From Stenotrophomonas pavanii (GTDB taxonomy: Bacteria > Pseudomonadota > Gammaproteobacteria > Xanthomonadales > Xanthomonadaceae), in contig NZ_FNFQ01000001.1 in assembly GCF_900101175.1 (NCBI RefSeq), forward strand, positions 372,001 to 436,000: 64,000 bases of DNA, given 5' to 3'. The first letter of the stretch is position 1; each line of letters begins with the position of its first letter. The position numbers and the translations under genes were made by a program. This document shows positions 24,999-35,996 of the stretch, in pieces. A model generated the notes under the pieces. That model saw nothing but the letters and a program-made list of their open reading frames with translations, searched no databases and was not told the DNA's origin.

Positions 24999-25960
24999 AA
25001 CCGGCGTTCCGCCAGCATGCCGATATCCTGCATCCAGCGCTCGGCCAGCTGCGTCCACGCCGCGACCGGTGCATCCTTCATGCGCAGCCCGAACGCGTGG
25101 CCGCCGCGTGCGAACAGGTGCATCTCCACCGGCACGCCCGCGTCCACCAGGGCACGGTAATAGGCCAGCGATTCGCGCACGTCATCGGTGCGATCGTCGG
25201 TGGCTTGCGCGATGAACGTCGGCGGCACGTTGTCATCCACGGTGATGTCGCTGACCAGCGACAATCCGCTCCCGTGCCCCGCCCACAGGTGCCCGGAATA
25301 CATCACCATCGCGAAATCGGGACGGCTCGGCTGCTCATCCGCAGCATCCACCGGCGCGTAGCTGCGCAGCGCGTGCGTGCTCAGTCCAGCCACCACGTAA
25401 CCACCGGCGGAAAAGCCGATCACCCCGATCCGCTTCGGATTGATTGACCAGCGCTCGGCCTGTGCGCGCAGCAGGCCCATTGCACGCTGTGCATCCTGCA
25501 GGGCCATCGGCACCTTCGGAATGTCGCGGCAGTTGCACTCCGGGTCCCAGTTCGGCCCGGATGCGGGCACCCGGTATTTCAGCAGTGCACAGGTGATGCC
25601 CTGTGCGGCCAGCCAGTCGCAGATCTCGCTGCCTTCCAGGTCCATCGCCAGCACCCGATAGCCTCCGCCAGGCACCACCATCACCGCGGTGCCGGTGGCC
25701 GGCCCCTTCGGTGGAAACACGGTGAGGGTCGGCGCAGCGACGTTCTGCAGCATCATCCAGTGTTCGCCACTGGCTTCGGAGGTCACTTCGCTGATCTGCT
25801 CGGGCCCCTTCAACTTCGGCGGCGCGCTCACCGTGCCCTGCGGCCACAACGGAAGCTCGGTGGTGCCCTGTGGCGGATGCCAGGTGGAAGGGGCGGCCTT
25901 CGTTGTGGCGAACGGCGCCATCGCCAGCAGCAGGAAGCTCGAGGACAGGAGCGCACGCAT
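24995..25960 (-). CDS. alpha/beta hydrolase, acetyl-esterase-like
   Basis: A 321-residue exported alpha/beta hydrolase of the BD-FAE/acetyl esterase group. Seen: a signal peptide (MRALLSSSFLLLAMAPFATTKA), LPLWPQGTVSAPP as in xylan-esterase relatives, the oxyanion region VVPGGGYRVLAM, the nucleophile GFSAGGYV, and the final His in RGGHAFGLR. Likely acts on acylated carbohydrates in the periplasm; the true substrate is unknown. The start could instead be ATG three codons upstream (25969). The stop codon lies in a GTAG repeat. Confidence 0.88.
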   Translation of the reverse strand: MRALLSSSFLLLAMAPFATTKAAPSTWHPPQGTTELPLWPQGTVSAPPKLKGPEQISEVTSEASGEHWMMLQNVAAPTLTVFPPKGPATGTAVMVVPGGGYRVLAMDLEGSEICDWLAAQGITCALLKYRVPASGPNWDPECNCRDIPKVPMALQDAQRAMGLLRAQAERWSINPKRIGVIGFSAGGYVVAGLSTHALRSYAPVDAADEQPSRPDFAMVMYSGHLWAGHGSGLSLVSDITVDDNVPPTFIAQATDDRTDDVRESLAYYRALVDAGVPVEMHLFARGGHAFGLRMKDAPVAAWTQLAERWMQDIGMLAERRL

Positions 25961-25990
25961 GATCGGCATCCATGGTTGCAGCGGAAGAGT

Positions 25991-26051
25991 GTAGCGCCGG
26001 GCCCATGCTCGGCTTCGAGAAGGCAGTCGCGCGCGGACTCGGCGCTGCAAC
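25991..26051. repeat. degenerate GTAG-type repeat
   Basis: GTAG at 25991 followed by CGCCGGGCCCATGCTCGGC, with a reversed GCCGAG-like arm near 26030-26050. It lies just upstream of the esterase start and is an imperfect copy of the family. Confidence 0.5.
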
Positions 26052-26055
26052 ACGA

Positions 26056-26088
26056 CAAAAAAAAACCTGCATCTCGCGATGCAGGTTT
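26056..26088 (-). terminator. intrinsic terminator of tRNA-Asn
   Basis: On the minus strand: AACCTGCATC/GATGCAGGTT stem followed by a run of nine T residues, a few bases after the tRNA CCA end. Confidence 0.88.
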
Positions 26089-26095
26089 CTCAAGG

Positions 26096-26172
26096 TGGCG
26101 CCCGAAGTTGGACTCGAACCAACGACCCCCTGATTAACAGTCAAGTGCTCTAACCGGCTGAGCTATTCGGGC
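26096..26172 (-). tRNA. tRNA-Asn(GTT)
   Basis: 77 bases including an encoded CCA (26096-26098). The acceptor stem GCCCGAA pairs with TTCGGGC. The D-arm is AGCTCAGCCGGTTAGAGC. The anticodon loop CTGTTAA gives anticodon GTT (Asn). The T-arm carries GGTTCGAGTCC. A strong terminator follows. Confidence 0.97.
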
Positions 26173-26194
26173 AGACGACTAGTATAACCCCTCT

Positions 26195-26665
26195 TCACGC
26201 GCGATGGTAGGGGTGATTGGCAATCATTGCGGCGGCGCGATAAAGCTGCTCGGCCACCACCAGGCGCACCAGCATGTGCGGCAGCGTCAGCGGCCCGATC
26301 GACCACTTCTCGTCGGCCAGCGCGGACACCTCCGGCGAATGCCCTTCCGGGCCACCGATCAGGAACGCCAGGTCCCTGCCCTGCCCGCGCCAGTGTTCCA
26401 GGCGCTGCGCCAGCTGTTCGGAGCTCAGTTGCCGCCCTGGCACATCCAGCGCCACCACATAGGCGTTCTTCGGCAGCGCGGCGATCACACGCTTGCCTTC
26501 CTCTTCGGTGGCGCGCCGCGGATCACGCCCCTTGCCGCGCAGGCCGGGCTCGATCTCCACCAGCTCGAACGGCAGCCAGTGCGACAACCGCTTCTGGTAT
26601 TCGGCGAAGCCCTGCGCGACCCAGCTGGGCGCGCGTTCACCGGTGGCGATCAGGCGGGCTTTCAT
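26195..26665 (-). CDS. rlmH: 23S rRNA pseudouridine-1915 N3-methyltransferase RlmH
   Basis: A 156-residue SPOUT-class methyltransferase that methylates pseudouridine 1915 in helix 69 of the 50S subunit. Seen: N-terminal MKARLIATGERAPSWV, FLIGGPEGHS (the SPOUT knot S-adenosylmethionine site), LTLPHMLVRLVVAEQLYRA and the C-terminal NHPYHRA, all diagnostic. Length is standard. It is the last gene of the leuS-lptE-holA-nadD-rsfS-rlmH run. Confidence 0.96.
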   Translation of the reverse strand: MKARLIATGERAPSWVAQGFAEYQKRLSHWLPFELVEIEPGLRGKGRDPRRATEEEGKRVIAALPKNAYVVALDVPGRQLSSEQLAQRLEHWRGQGRDLAFLIGGPEGHSPEVSALADEKWSIGPLTLPHMLVRLVVAEQLYRAAAMIANHPYHRA

Positions 26666-26729
26666 CAACGGTCCTCCAAAACGTCGACGGCGCCATCGGC
26701 GCCGTCGAAGGGATGCATCAACGTGCGGC

Positions 26730-27140
26730 TCAGGCCACTTCGTCGTCGCTGGATGGCGGCTGGTCGCCGACGGTCCACAGGCGCTCGAGGGCGTAGAACT
26801 CACGCACGCGCGGCAGCATCACGTGGACGATCACATCGCCCAGATCGACCAGCACCCATTCGGCTTCGCGCTCGCCTTCGACACCCAGCGGCATCACGTC
26901 GAGGTTCTTGGCGAAGCGCACGACTTCATCGGCGATCGACTTGACGTGGCGGGTCGAAGTACCCGAGACGACGATCATGTAATCGGCAACGCTGGACCGG
27001 CCGCGCACATCGATCTCGACCAGGTCCTTGGCCTTCAGGTCTTCGGTGGCTTGGCGGACGCTGGCCAGCAGTTCCGGCACGGACGGCGGCGGGCTGGGCA
27101 GATCGACCTTGATGGTCTGGGGCTGGGTCTGGTTGCTCAA
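26730..27140 (-). CDS. rsfS: ribosome silencing factor RsfS
   Basis: A 136-residue protein that binds ribosomal protein uL14 and blocks subunit joining when nutrients are short. Seen: the RsfS core KAKDLVEIDVRGRSSVADYMIVVSGTS split across this region, then STRHVKSIADEVV, GEREAEWVLVDLGDVIVHVM and REFYALERLW. The C-terminal tail is acidic. The GC hairpin CGACGGCGCC/GGCGCCGTCG follows it before rlmH. Confidence 0.95.
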   Translation of the reverse strand: MSNQTQPQTIKVDLPSPPPSVPELLASVRQATEDLKAKDLVEIDVRGRSSVADYMIVVSGTSTRHVKSIADEVVRFAKNLDVMPLGVEGEREAEWVLVDLGDVIVHVMLPRVREFYALERLWTVGDQPPSSDDEVA

Positions 27141-27198
27141 AGTGGATCGACTCGGTAAACGTGGGGGCGATTATACGGGGATGGCGCGGCCGCGCCAT

Positions 27199-27864
27199 TC
27201 ACGCTGTGGCCGGGCGGTACAGGCCGTGTGCAGCGACATAGTCGGCCACGGCCGGCGGCAGCAGCGCGCGCCAGGGGCCACCGGCGGCGATCTGCGCACG
27301 CACGGTGCTGGCCGATTCTTCGCGCAGCGGGTGGTGCAGGCGCAGGATGCGCCCGGCCGGGCTGGCGAACAGGGCCTGCTCGTTGTCGGCCCAGCGCCCT
27401 TGCAGGGCACGCCCCAGCGCGCCGTCGACCGCCCCCTGCAGGGGGCTGCCCGGCCGTTCGGCCACGACGAAGTGGGCCAGCCCGAACAGGGCCTCCCACT
27501 CGTGCCAGGCCGACAGGCCCAGCAGGCTGTCGGCGCCGACCAGCCAGGCCAGCGGCCGGCTCGGGCCCAGCTCGGCACGCAGTTCGCGCAGGGTGTCGAC
27601 GGTATAGGACGGGCGACCGGGAAAGCGGCTGGCACGGTCCAGCTCGCGATGGTCCAGCAGAAGGCCGGGTTCATCGCCGATGGCCAGAGAGAGCATGGCA
27701 AAGCGCTGTTCAGCGGTTGCGCCCGGCACCGCGCGATGCGGCGGATCGGCCGCCGGCAGCATGCGCACGGCCACCTGCAGTTCGTCGCGGGCGGCCCGCG
27801 CGATCGCCAGGTGCCCCAGGTGCACCGGATCGAAGGTGCCCCCGTAATAGATCCGCAGGCTCAT
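27199..27864 (-). CDS. nadD: nicotinate-nucleotide adenylyltransferase NadD
   Basis: A 221-residue enzyme that joins nicotinate mononucleotide and ATP to form deamido-NAD, a step shared by de novo and salvage NAD synthesis. Seen: YYGGTFDPVHLGHL (nucleotidyltransferase HxGH), MLPAADPPHR, and the C-terminal STVRAQIAAGG (the ISSTxIR-like motif, here SASTVRAQI). It lies three bases downstream of holA, the usual arrangement. Confidence 0.96.
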   Translation of the reverse strand: MSLRIYYGGTFDPVHLGHLAIARAARDELQVAVRMLPAADPPHRAVPGATAEQRFAMLSLAIGDEPGLLLDHRELDRASRFPGRPSYTVDTLRELRAELGPSRPLAWLVGADSLLGLSAWHEWEALFGLAHFVVAERPGSPLQGAVDGALGRALQGRWADNEQALFASPAGRILRLHHPLREESASTVRAQIAAGGPWRALLPPAVADYVAAHGLYRPATA

Positions 27865-27867
27865 CGC

Positions 27868-28905
27868 TCAGGCCCGTGCCAGCAGGCGCACGGCACGCGG
27901 CTCGGCCACCGCCACCAGCAGGCGCTCCAGCGCCAGCCAGGCATCGCCGTCGGCCCGCCCCTTGGCGATGCGATCGACCAGCCCGGCTTCGGCCACGAAG
28001 CGCTCCCAGCGCTTGCCTTCCGGGTGACGTTGCAGCGCGCGCTTGTAGGGCGCCTGCCGCGATTCCCAGATGCCACGCGATTTCATCTCGGCGGCCAGGT
28101 TGCCGCCACGCGCCTGCACGCGCGCGAGGCCGGCACCCGCCAGCAGTTCGCGGATCACGATCGGCATCAATGCAGCCACCGCCTCGCCTTCACCGCGCAG
28201 GCCGGCCAGCATGCGCAGCACGGCCGGTGGCTGGCCGGAGAACGTCGCCTCCACCAGCCGGAACACGTCGTAGCGGGCGGCGTCAGCCACCAGCGACTCC
28301 ATCCGTTCCACATCCAGCGGCTGGCCGTCGGCCAGCAGCGCCAGCTTGTCGATTTCCTGGGCCGCGGCCAGCAGGTTGCCTTCCACCCGCTCGGCCAGGC
28401 GCTGCACGGCGGCGGGATCGGCACGCAGGCCCTTGCCGCGCAGGCGGCGTTCGATCCAGTCCGGCAGTTCGTGCGGCTTGATCGCCCAGGCCACCGACAG
28501 CACGCCGATGCGGCTGACCGCCTCGGCCCACTTGCCCTGATGGGCCTTGCTCCATTCATTGGCAGTGATCATCAGCACCACGTCCGGCGCCGGGTTGGCG
28601 CAGAACTGGCTGATCACCTCGGCACCGTCCTTGCCCGGCTTGCCGCTGGGCAGGCGCACCTCGACCAGGCGGCGGGCACTGAACAGGCTGGGCGCGTTGA
28701 AGCTGGCGTCGAGCTGGTTCCAGTCGAAGTCACGGCCGTCGGCGTCGAACACCTCGCGTTCGCCGATGCCCGAGGCGCGCGCGCGCGCGCGGATGGCATC
28801 GGCCGCCTCCAGCACGCGCAGGGTCTCCGGGCCTGCGATCAGGTACACCGGCGCCAAGGGGGTGTCAGCGCCCTGGCTGGCCAGCTGCTCCGGACGCAGT
28901 TCCAT
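27868..28905 (-). CDS. holA: DNA polymerase III delta subunit HolA
   Basis: A 345-residue clamp-loader subunit that opens the beta clamp. Seen: N-terminal MELRPEQLA, PVYLIAGPETLRVLEAADAIR, the NAPSLFSARRLVEVRLPSGKPG region and a helical C-terminal collar domain. A CG-dinucleotide run near 28780-28795 encodes RARARAS and is in frame. Part of the leuS-lptE-holA-nadD cluster. Confidence 0.94.
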   Translation of the reverse strand: MELRPEQLASQGADTPLAPVYLIAGPETLRVLEAADAIRARARASGIGEREVFDADGRDFDWNQLDASFNAPSLFSARRLVEVRLPSGKPGKDGAEVISQFCANPAPDVVLMITANEWSKAHQGKWAEAVSRIGVLSVAWAIKPHELPDWIERRLRGKGLRADPAAVQRLAERVEGNLLAAAQEIDKLALLADGQPLDVERMESLVADAARYDVFRLVEATFSGQPPAVLRMLAGLRGEGEAVAALMPIVIRELLAGAGLARVQARGGNLAAEMKSRGIWESRQAPYKRALQRHPEGKRWERFVAEAGLVDRIAKGRADGDAWLALERLLVAVAEPRAVRLLARA

Positions 28906-28917
28906 CGTCGCTGCCGC

Positions 28918-29496
28918 TCAGTGCTTGGCGTCGGCGGCCGGCACGGCCGGCACCGCACCCTCGATCGGCTTCGGCGCGGACAGGCTGCCCCCCTTGTCGA
29001 GCTCGGCGCGGACCACGCTGTCGATGCGGCGGATGATCGAGGCGGACATTTCCCGGCGCAGCTCCGTGGCCAGGATTTCGCGTTCGGTGGTGGTACCGGT
29101 AGCGTCGGTCGGCGGCGACACGTAATCGCGCGACAGCTCAATCACCTGCTGCGGCACCAGCTCGCTGCCATCCTCGCGGCGGAAGATGAAGATCACCGCG
29201 TAGCGCAGGCTGTATTCCTGTGCGCGGCCCTGCGAGTCGATGGCGATCGGCAGGTCACCCCAGCGCTCGGACAGCACCTGCAGCTGGGCACTGGGCTCCT
29301 TGCTGTCTTCGTCGGCGAGCCTGGCGCCGGAGGCCAGCAGGCTGCGGTTGAGCAGCTTGACCAGTTCGCTGTACGGAGCGGTGGATACCACCTTCACCGG
29401 GGCGGTGTCGGTCGGCAACATCAGCTTGTTGCGCAGATGGAAGCCGCAGCCGGCAAGGCCGAGGACAAGAACGAGGGCAAGCAGGATTCGGGTCAT
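28918..29496 (-). CDS. lptE: LPS-assembly lipoprotein LptE
   Basis: A 192-residue outer-membrane lipoprotein that plugs the LptD barrel and delivers lipopolysaccharide to the surface. Seen: signal with lipobox LAGC followed by GFHLRNKLMLP, the hallmark N-terminus. After that come alternating strands and helices such as YSLRYAVIFIFRREDGSELVPQQV and a C-terminal helix. The start MTRILLALVLVLGLAGC is preferred to a longer frame that lacks signal character. Confidence 0.93.
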   Translation of the reverse strand: MTRILLALVLVLGLAGCGFHLRNKLMLPTDTAPVKVVSTAPYSELVKLLNRSLLASGARLADEDSKEPSAQLQVLSERWGDLPIAIDSQGRAQEYSLRYAVIFIFRREDGSELVPQQVIELSRDYVSPPTDATGTTTEREILATELRREMSASIIRRIDSVVRAELDKGGSLSAPKPIEGAVPAVPAADAKH

Positions 29497-29595
29497 GGAG
29501 ACAGTCTGGCGGAGCCGGGCGATCACGGCAACACACAGCCTGCCCGAAGCCGCGTGAATGCAGGGCCATCAACCGCCTGGCCCTGCACCGGAAAG

Positions 29596-29624
29596 GCACC
29601 GTCCGCCACGCGGGCGGACGGTGC
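29596..29624 (-). terminator. GC hairpin after leuS
   Basis: GCACCGTCCGCC/GGCGGACGGTGC stem just past the leuS stop, in the leuS-lptE gap. No T tract. Perhaps a partial terminator or RNA-processing hairpin that sets the leuS/lptE ratio. Confidence 0.45.
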
Positions 29625-29632
29625 GGGGTACA

Positions 29633-32479
<2,847 letters not shown>

Positions 32480-33079
32480 TCAGCGCAGGCGCGACAGCGG
32501 CAGGGCCGCAGCCAGCCAGACCGCCCAGCAGGCAAACGCCAGCCGTTGGGCCAGCGGCGCCGGCAGTACGCCCTGCAGGGCAAACGCCGCCAGCGCGGCC
32601 AGCACGCCGCAGCCCAGCGCCAGGACGCCCAGAGCGCGGCCATGCGCCTGGCGCAGACCGGACACGGCCAGCAGCACGCTGCCGGCGACGAAGCCCAGTA
32701 CCCAGATCATCCAGGCACTGGCATGCAGCTGGCTGGCCGGCCCATGCAGGTCGTCCACGTCCAGCGGCAGCGCGCCCATTGCGGCAAACGCCAGGCCGGC
32801 CAGCAGCAGCATCTGGCTGCCGACCCGCGGCGCCCAGCCGGCCCCGGTCGGCAGGGTGCGCCGCAGGCGTTCAGCCACCCCCGCCGCCAACAGTCCGGGC
32901 AGCACGAAGCCGACGAGATTGAAGGCCAACGCATGCGGCACCCCGCGCGCGCCCAGCAGCGCCACCGGGTGGCGGCCCTGGGCATAGCCGTCCAGGCCAG
33001 CACCAAAGCCGGCCACGGCAAGGACGAACGCGACTGCAGCAAGCAGCCCCAACCACCGATCAAGCCGGACCACAGACAT
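32480..33079 (-). CDS. DUF998 family membrane protein
   Basis: A 199-residue inner-membrane protein with about six hydrophobic segments, of the DUF998 family. Seen: RLDRWLGLLAAVAFVLAVAG, the ARGVPHALAFNLVGFVLPGLLA segment, DVDDLHGPASQLHAS between helices, and a final Trp/Ala-rich helix. DUF998 function is unknown. The start MSVVRLDRW is chosen over an upstream Met that lacks support. A second DUF998 gene lies at 54158. Confidence 0.82.
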   Translation of the reverse strand: MSVVRLDRWLGLLAAVAFVLAVAGFGAGLDGYAQGRHPVALLGARGVPHALAFNLVGFVLPGLLAAGVAERLRRTLPTGAGWAPRVGSQMLLLAGLAFAAMGALPLDVDDLHGPASQLHASAWMIWVLGFVAGSVLLAVSGLRQAHGRALGVLALGCGVLAALAAFALQGVLPAPLAQRLAFACWAVWLAAALPLSRLR

Positions 33080-33268
33080 CGCGCGCAAACACCCGGAACA
33101 GGAATGGACCACCGCATTGTCGCGGCAGCGGCACGAAGCGCCAAGCGGTCGTGCGTTTCAGCATCGGCAGGTGGGTGAGCCACGCGCGGTACTGCGTGCC
33201 GCGCCCCTGGGGCCGTCACCGCGGGCCTGTGGGCCCGCCGCGCGGGTGCGCGGGATGTGATGGCAGGG

Positions 33269-33306
33269 TTGAGACCGACATCGATCGTCACCATAGAATC
33301 GGTCTC
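33269..33306 (+). promoter_or_regulatory. candidate promoter with inverted repeat upstream of the thioredoxin gene
   Basis: TTGAGA (33269) and TAGAAT (33294) are separated by 19 bases, a slightly long spacer. An 8-base perfect inverted repeat, GAGACCGA (33271-33278) and TCGGTCTC (33299-33306), flanks the -10 element and may be an operator or a 5' UTR stem. Confidence 0.4.
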
Positions 33307-33330
33307 CAGAGACCAAGCGATGCCTCCCCC

Positions 33331-34188
33331 ATGACCGAGACGACCTACGTATTCGACGCCACCACTGCGACCTTCGAGGCCGAAGTCCTGCAGAAGTCGC
33401 TGCAGACGCCAGTGCTGGTCGACTTCTGGGCCACCTGGTGCGGGCCGTGCAAGACCCTGGGCCCGATGCTGGAAAAGCTGGCCGCCGAGTACAACGGCGC
33501 CTTCGAGCTGGCCAAGGTCGACGTCGACAAGGAACAGCAGATCGCGGCGGCCTTCCAGATCCGGTCGGTGCCCACCGTGTTCCTGGTCAAGGGCGGCCAG
33601 CTGGTGGATGGATTCCCCGGCGCGATTCCGGAAGGCCAGCTGCGTGAGTTCCTGGCCCAGCATGGCGTCGTGCCGGCCGATCTCGGCGATGCCGCCCCCG
33701 AAGACGACACGCCGCTGGACCCGCAGGCGCAGGTCGACGTGCTGCGCGCGCAGATCGCCGCCGAACCGGACAAGGATGAGCTGAAGCTCGACCTCGCCCT
33801 GGCCCTGCTGCAGATCGGCGGCGTCGACGAGGCTGGCACCCTGATCGACGGCCTGCCGGCCAATCTGGCCACCGACGACCGTGCCGTGCGCGCGCGCGCC
33901 CGTCTGGCCTTCGCCGCCGCGCTGAAGGACGCCCCGCCGGCCGAGGTGCTCGACGCGCGCATCGCCGCTGATGGCAAGGATCTCCAGGCCCGCCACCTGC
34001 GCGGCGTGCAGCTGCTGCTGGGCGGCCATGACGAAGCCGCGCTGGCCCAGTTCCTGGAAATGCTGCGGATCGACCGCGGATTCGAGGACGGCCTGCCGCG
34101 CAAGGCCCTGATCGACGCCTTCAATGTGATCGCCGACGAGGACCTGGTTGGCCAGTACCGCCGCCGCATGGCGTCGCTGCTGTTCTGA
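33331..34188 (+). CDS. thioredoxin-fold co-chaperone, CnoX/YbbN-like
   Basis: A 285-residue cytoplasmic protein: an N-terminal thioredoxin domain (residues 1-110) fused to a C-terminal TPR-like helical domain. Seen: active site WCGPCK in VLVDFWATWCGPCKTLGPML, cis-Pro in SVPTVFLVKGG, then QAQVDVLRAQIAAEPD and a repeated LQARHLRGVQLLLGGHDEAALAQF. This is the CnoX/YbbN layout: a redox-active chlorine-activated holdase that hands substrates to GroEL and DnaK. E. coli CnoX has a degenerate SxxC site; this one keeps both Cys, as in alphaproteobacterial CnoX, so it may also be a true oxidoreductase. Confidence 0.88.
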   Translation: MTETTYVFDATTATFEAEVLQKSLQTPVLVDFWATWCGPCKTLGPMLEKLAAEYNGAFELAKVDVDKEQQIAAAFQIRSVPTVFLVKGGQLVDGFPGAIPEGQLREFLAQHGVVPADLGDAAPEDDTPLDPQAQVDVLRAQIAAEPDKDELKLDLALALLQIGGVDEAGTLIDGLPANLATDDRAVRARARLAFAAALKDAPPAEVLDARIAADGKDLQARHLRGVQLLLGGHDEAALAQFLEMLRIDRGFEDGLPRKALIDAFNVIADEDLVGQYRRRMASLLF

Positions 34189-34340
34189 ACAGGAGCCCGC
34201 TCCGTTCAGAATCCCTGCACTGAACGCGGGCAATAATGCGCGCGCTGGCGGCCATGCGGCCGCCACGATCCGTTCGGGGGGATGAGGTCGGGGCCATGGG
34301 GTCTTGCAGCTGCACCCCCGCATTGCCGGGATTGCAAACT

Positions 34341-35996
34341 GTGACCGTCGTCCGCTCTCTGTCGTTCGCCAAGCGTTTCACGGGCGCCCTGCTGTGCGCC
34401 CTCTTCGCGCTGCCCGCCCTGGCCGGCGCCCAGGACTGGAACTACCGGGTCCGCCCCGGCGATACCCTGTGGGACCTGGGCGGGCTGTACCTGAAGCCTT
34501 CGGTACGCTGGCAGCAGCTGCAGCAGCACAACCGCATCGACAATCCCTACCAGTTGCCGCCGGGCCAGCTGCTGCGCTTCCCGATCAGCTGGCTGCGCAC
34601 GGAGCCGGCGCCGGCACGGGTGCTGTCCGTGCGGGGCAAGGTCGAACTGTCCGGCGCCGATGGCAGCGCGACCCGCGCGCTCCGGGCCGGCGAGCAGCTG
34701 CACATCGGCGACACGGTGGAAACCGAAGGCGATTCCAGCATCACCCTGGAGTTCGCCGACGCCTCGCGCCTGCAGCTGCGCGAATACTCGCGGCTGCGGC
34801 TGGACCAGTTGAGCCGCTACGGCCACACCGGCATGGTCGATACCCGCCTGCGCCTGCAACAGGGGCGGGCCAGCAACCGGGTGACGCCGGCGCGCGGCCC
34901 CGCCTCGCGATACATCATCGATGCGCCCACCGCGACCAGCAGCGTGCGCGGCACCGTGTTCCGGGTCAGCGCCGGCGATGCCGGCCACGTCGGCGCCACC
35001 GAGGTGCTGCAGGGCAAGGTGCAGGTCGGCAACCTCCGTGGCCAGCGCCTGGTCCAGCCAGGCCAGGCCACCCGCAGCAGCAGTGTCGACGCGGCCCCCA
35101 CCGCCGCCGTCGCCCTGCTGCCGGCACCGCAGCTGCGCACCGGCGAGCTGCGCCTGGCGCCACTGCCGACCCTGCTGGCCTGGGAGCCGGTCAGTGGCGC
35201 CGCGCACTACCGGGTGGAAGTGGTGCAGGCGGCAATGCCGGAGATCCTGCTGTTCGCTGCCACCACCGCCGACACCCGGCTGGCGATCGGCGACCTGCCA
35301 CCGGGCCAGCTGCGCATCCTCCTGCGCGCGGTCGATGCGCAGGGCGTCGAAGGCCTGGACGCCAGCGCCGATTTCGAGCTCAACGACCAGCCACCGCCGC
35401 CGCTGACCGTGTCGCCGCTGCATGGGCAGACGATCAACAGTGACCGCCCGCGTTTCCGCTGGAGCCAGGCCCCCGGGGCGCGCAGCAGCGTGCTGCAGAT
35501 CGCCGCCGACGCCAGCTTCGTGCAGCCCCTGCAGGAACAGACCAGCACCGGCACCGACCTGCGCCTGGCACAGCCGCTGCGACCGGGCCAGTACTACTGG
35601 CGGGTGGCCTCGCGCGATGCCAACGGCCACCAGGGTCGCTACGGCCAGGCGCTGCCACTGCACCTGAGCGATGAGCCAGTGGACCCGGCACTGCAGCCGC
35701 CCGAAGCCGCGCATGGCGAACTGACCCTGCGCTGGCAACCGGGCAGCGCAGGCCAGCGCTATCGGGTGCAGGTGGCGCGCGGCGCGGACTTCAAGGCGCC
35801 GCTGGTCGACGAAACGGTGTCCGAGCCACAGGTCAGCTTCAAGCGCCCGTGGAGCGGCACCCTGCACGTGCGCGTGCAGTACATCGACGATGACGGTCAC
35901 GCGGGCGCGTTTTCCCCTGCCCAGCAGATCCCGCTGCCCTGCCGCCTCTGCTACGGTGCCGGCGGCGGTGCCCTGCTGCTCTGGTTGTTGTTGTGA
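34341..35996 (+). CDS. LysM-FecR domain envelope protein
   Basis: A 551-residue exported protein. Seen: signal peptide (LLCALFALPALAGAQ), a LysM peptidoglycan-binding domain (about residues 33-85, YRVRPGDTLWDLGGLYL), a FecR-type domain (about 90-230, VLSVRGKVELSGADG to APTATSSVRGTVFRV), then Ig/FN3-like strands, and a short hydrophobic C-terminus (ALLLWLLL) that may anchor it. The GTG at 34341 is chosen because the signal starts there; an ATG at 34236 in frame would prepend a non-hydrophobic stretch. Its stop overlaps the next start (GTGA), so it is coupled to the CHASE2-GGDEF gene. Likely a cell-wall or periplasmic sensor partner. No signal is known. Confidence 0.85.
   Translation: MTVVRSLSFAKRFTGALLCALFALPALAGAQDWNYRVRPGDTLWDLGGLYLKPSVRWQQLQQHNRIDNPYQLPPGQLLRFPISWLRTEPAPARVLSVRGKVELSGADGSATRALRAGEQLHIGDTVETEGDSSITLEFADASRLQLREYSRLRLDQLSRYGHTGMVDTRLRLQQGRASNRVTPARGPASRYIIDAPTATSSVRGTVFRVSAGDAGHVGATEVLQGKVQVGNLRGQRLVQPGQATRSSSVDAAPTAAVALLPAPQLRTGELRLAPLPTLLAWEPVSGAAHYRVEVVQAAMPEILLFAATTADTRLAIGDLPPGQLRILLRAVDAQGVEGLDASADFELNDQPPPPLTVSPLHGQTINSDRPRFRWSQAPGARSSVLQIAADASFVQPLQEQTSTGTDLRLAQPLRPGQYYWRVASRDANGHQGRYGQALPLHLSDEPVDPALQPPEAAHGELTLRWQPGSAGQRYRVQVARGADFKAPLVDETVSEPQVSFKRPWSGTLHVRVQYIDDDGHAGAFSPAQQIPLPCRLCYGAGGGALLLWLLL

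Noticed and set aside
26096..26172. tRNA-Asn as an integration site
   Set aside because: No integrase and no repeated 3' tRNA fragment nearby; flanks are the normal rlmH and esterase genes.
28774..28796. Run of alternating CG inside holA as a possible phase-variation tract
   Set aside because: holA is essential, and the run encodes a plausible RARARAS stretch in frame; slippage by two bases would destroy the gene.
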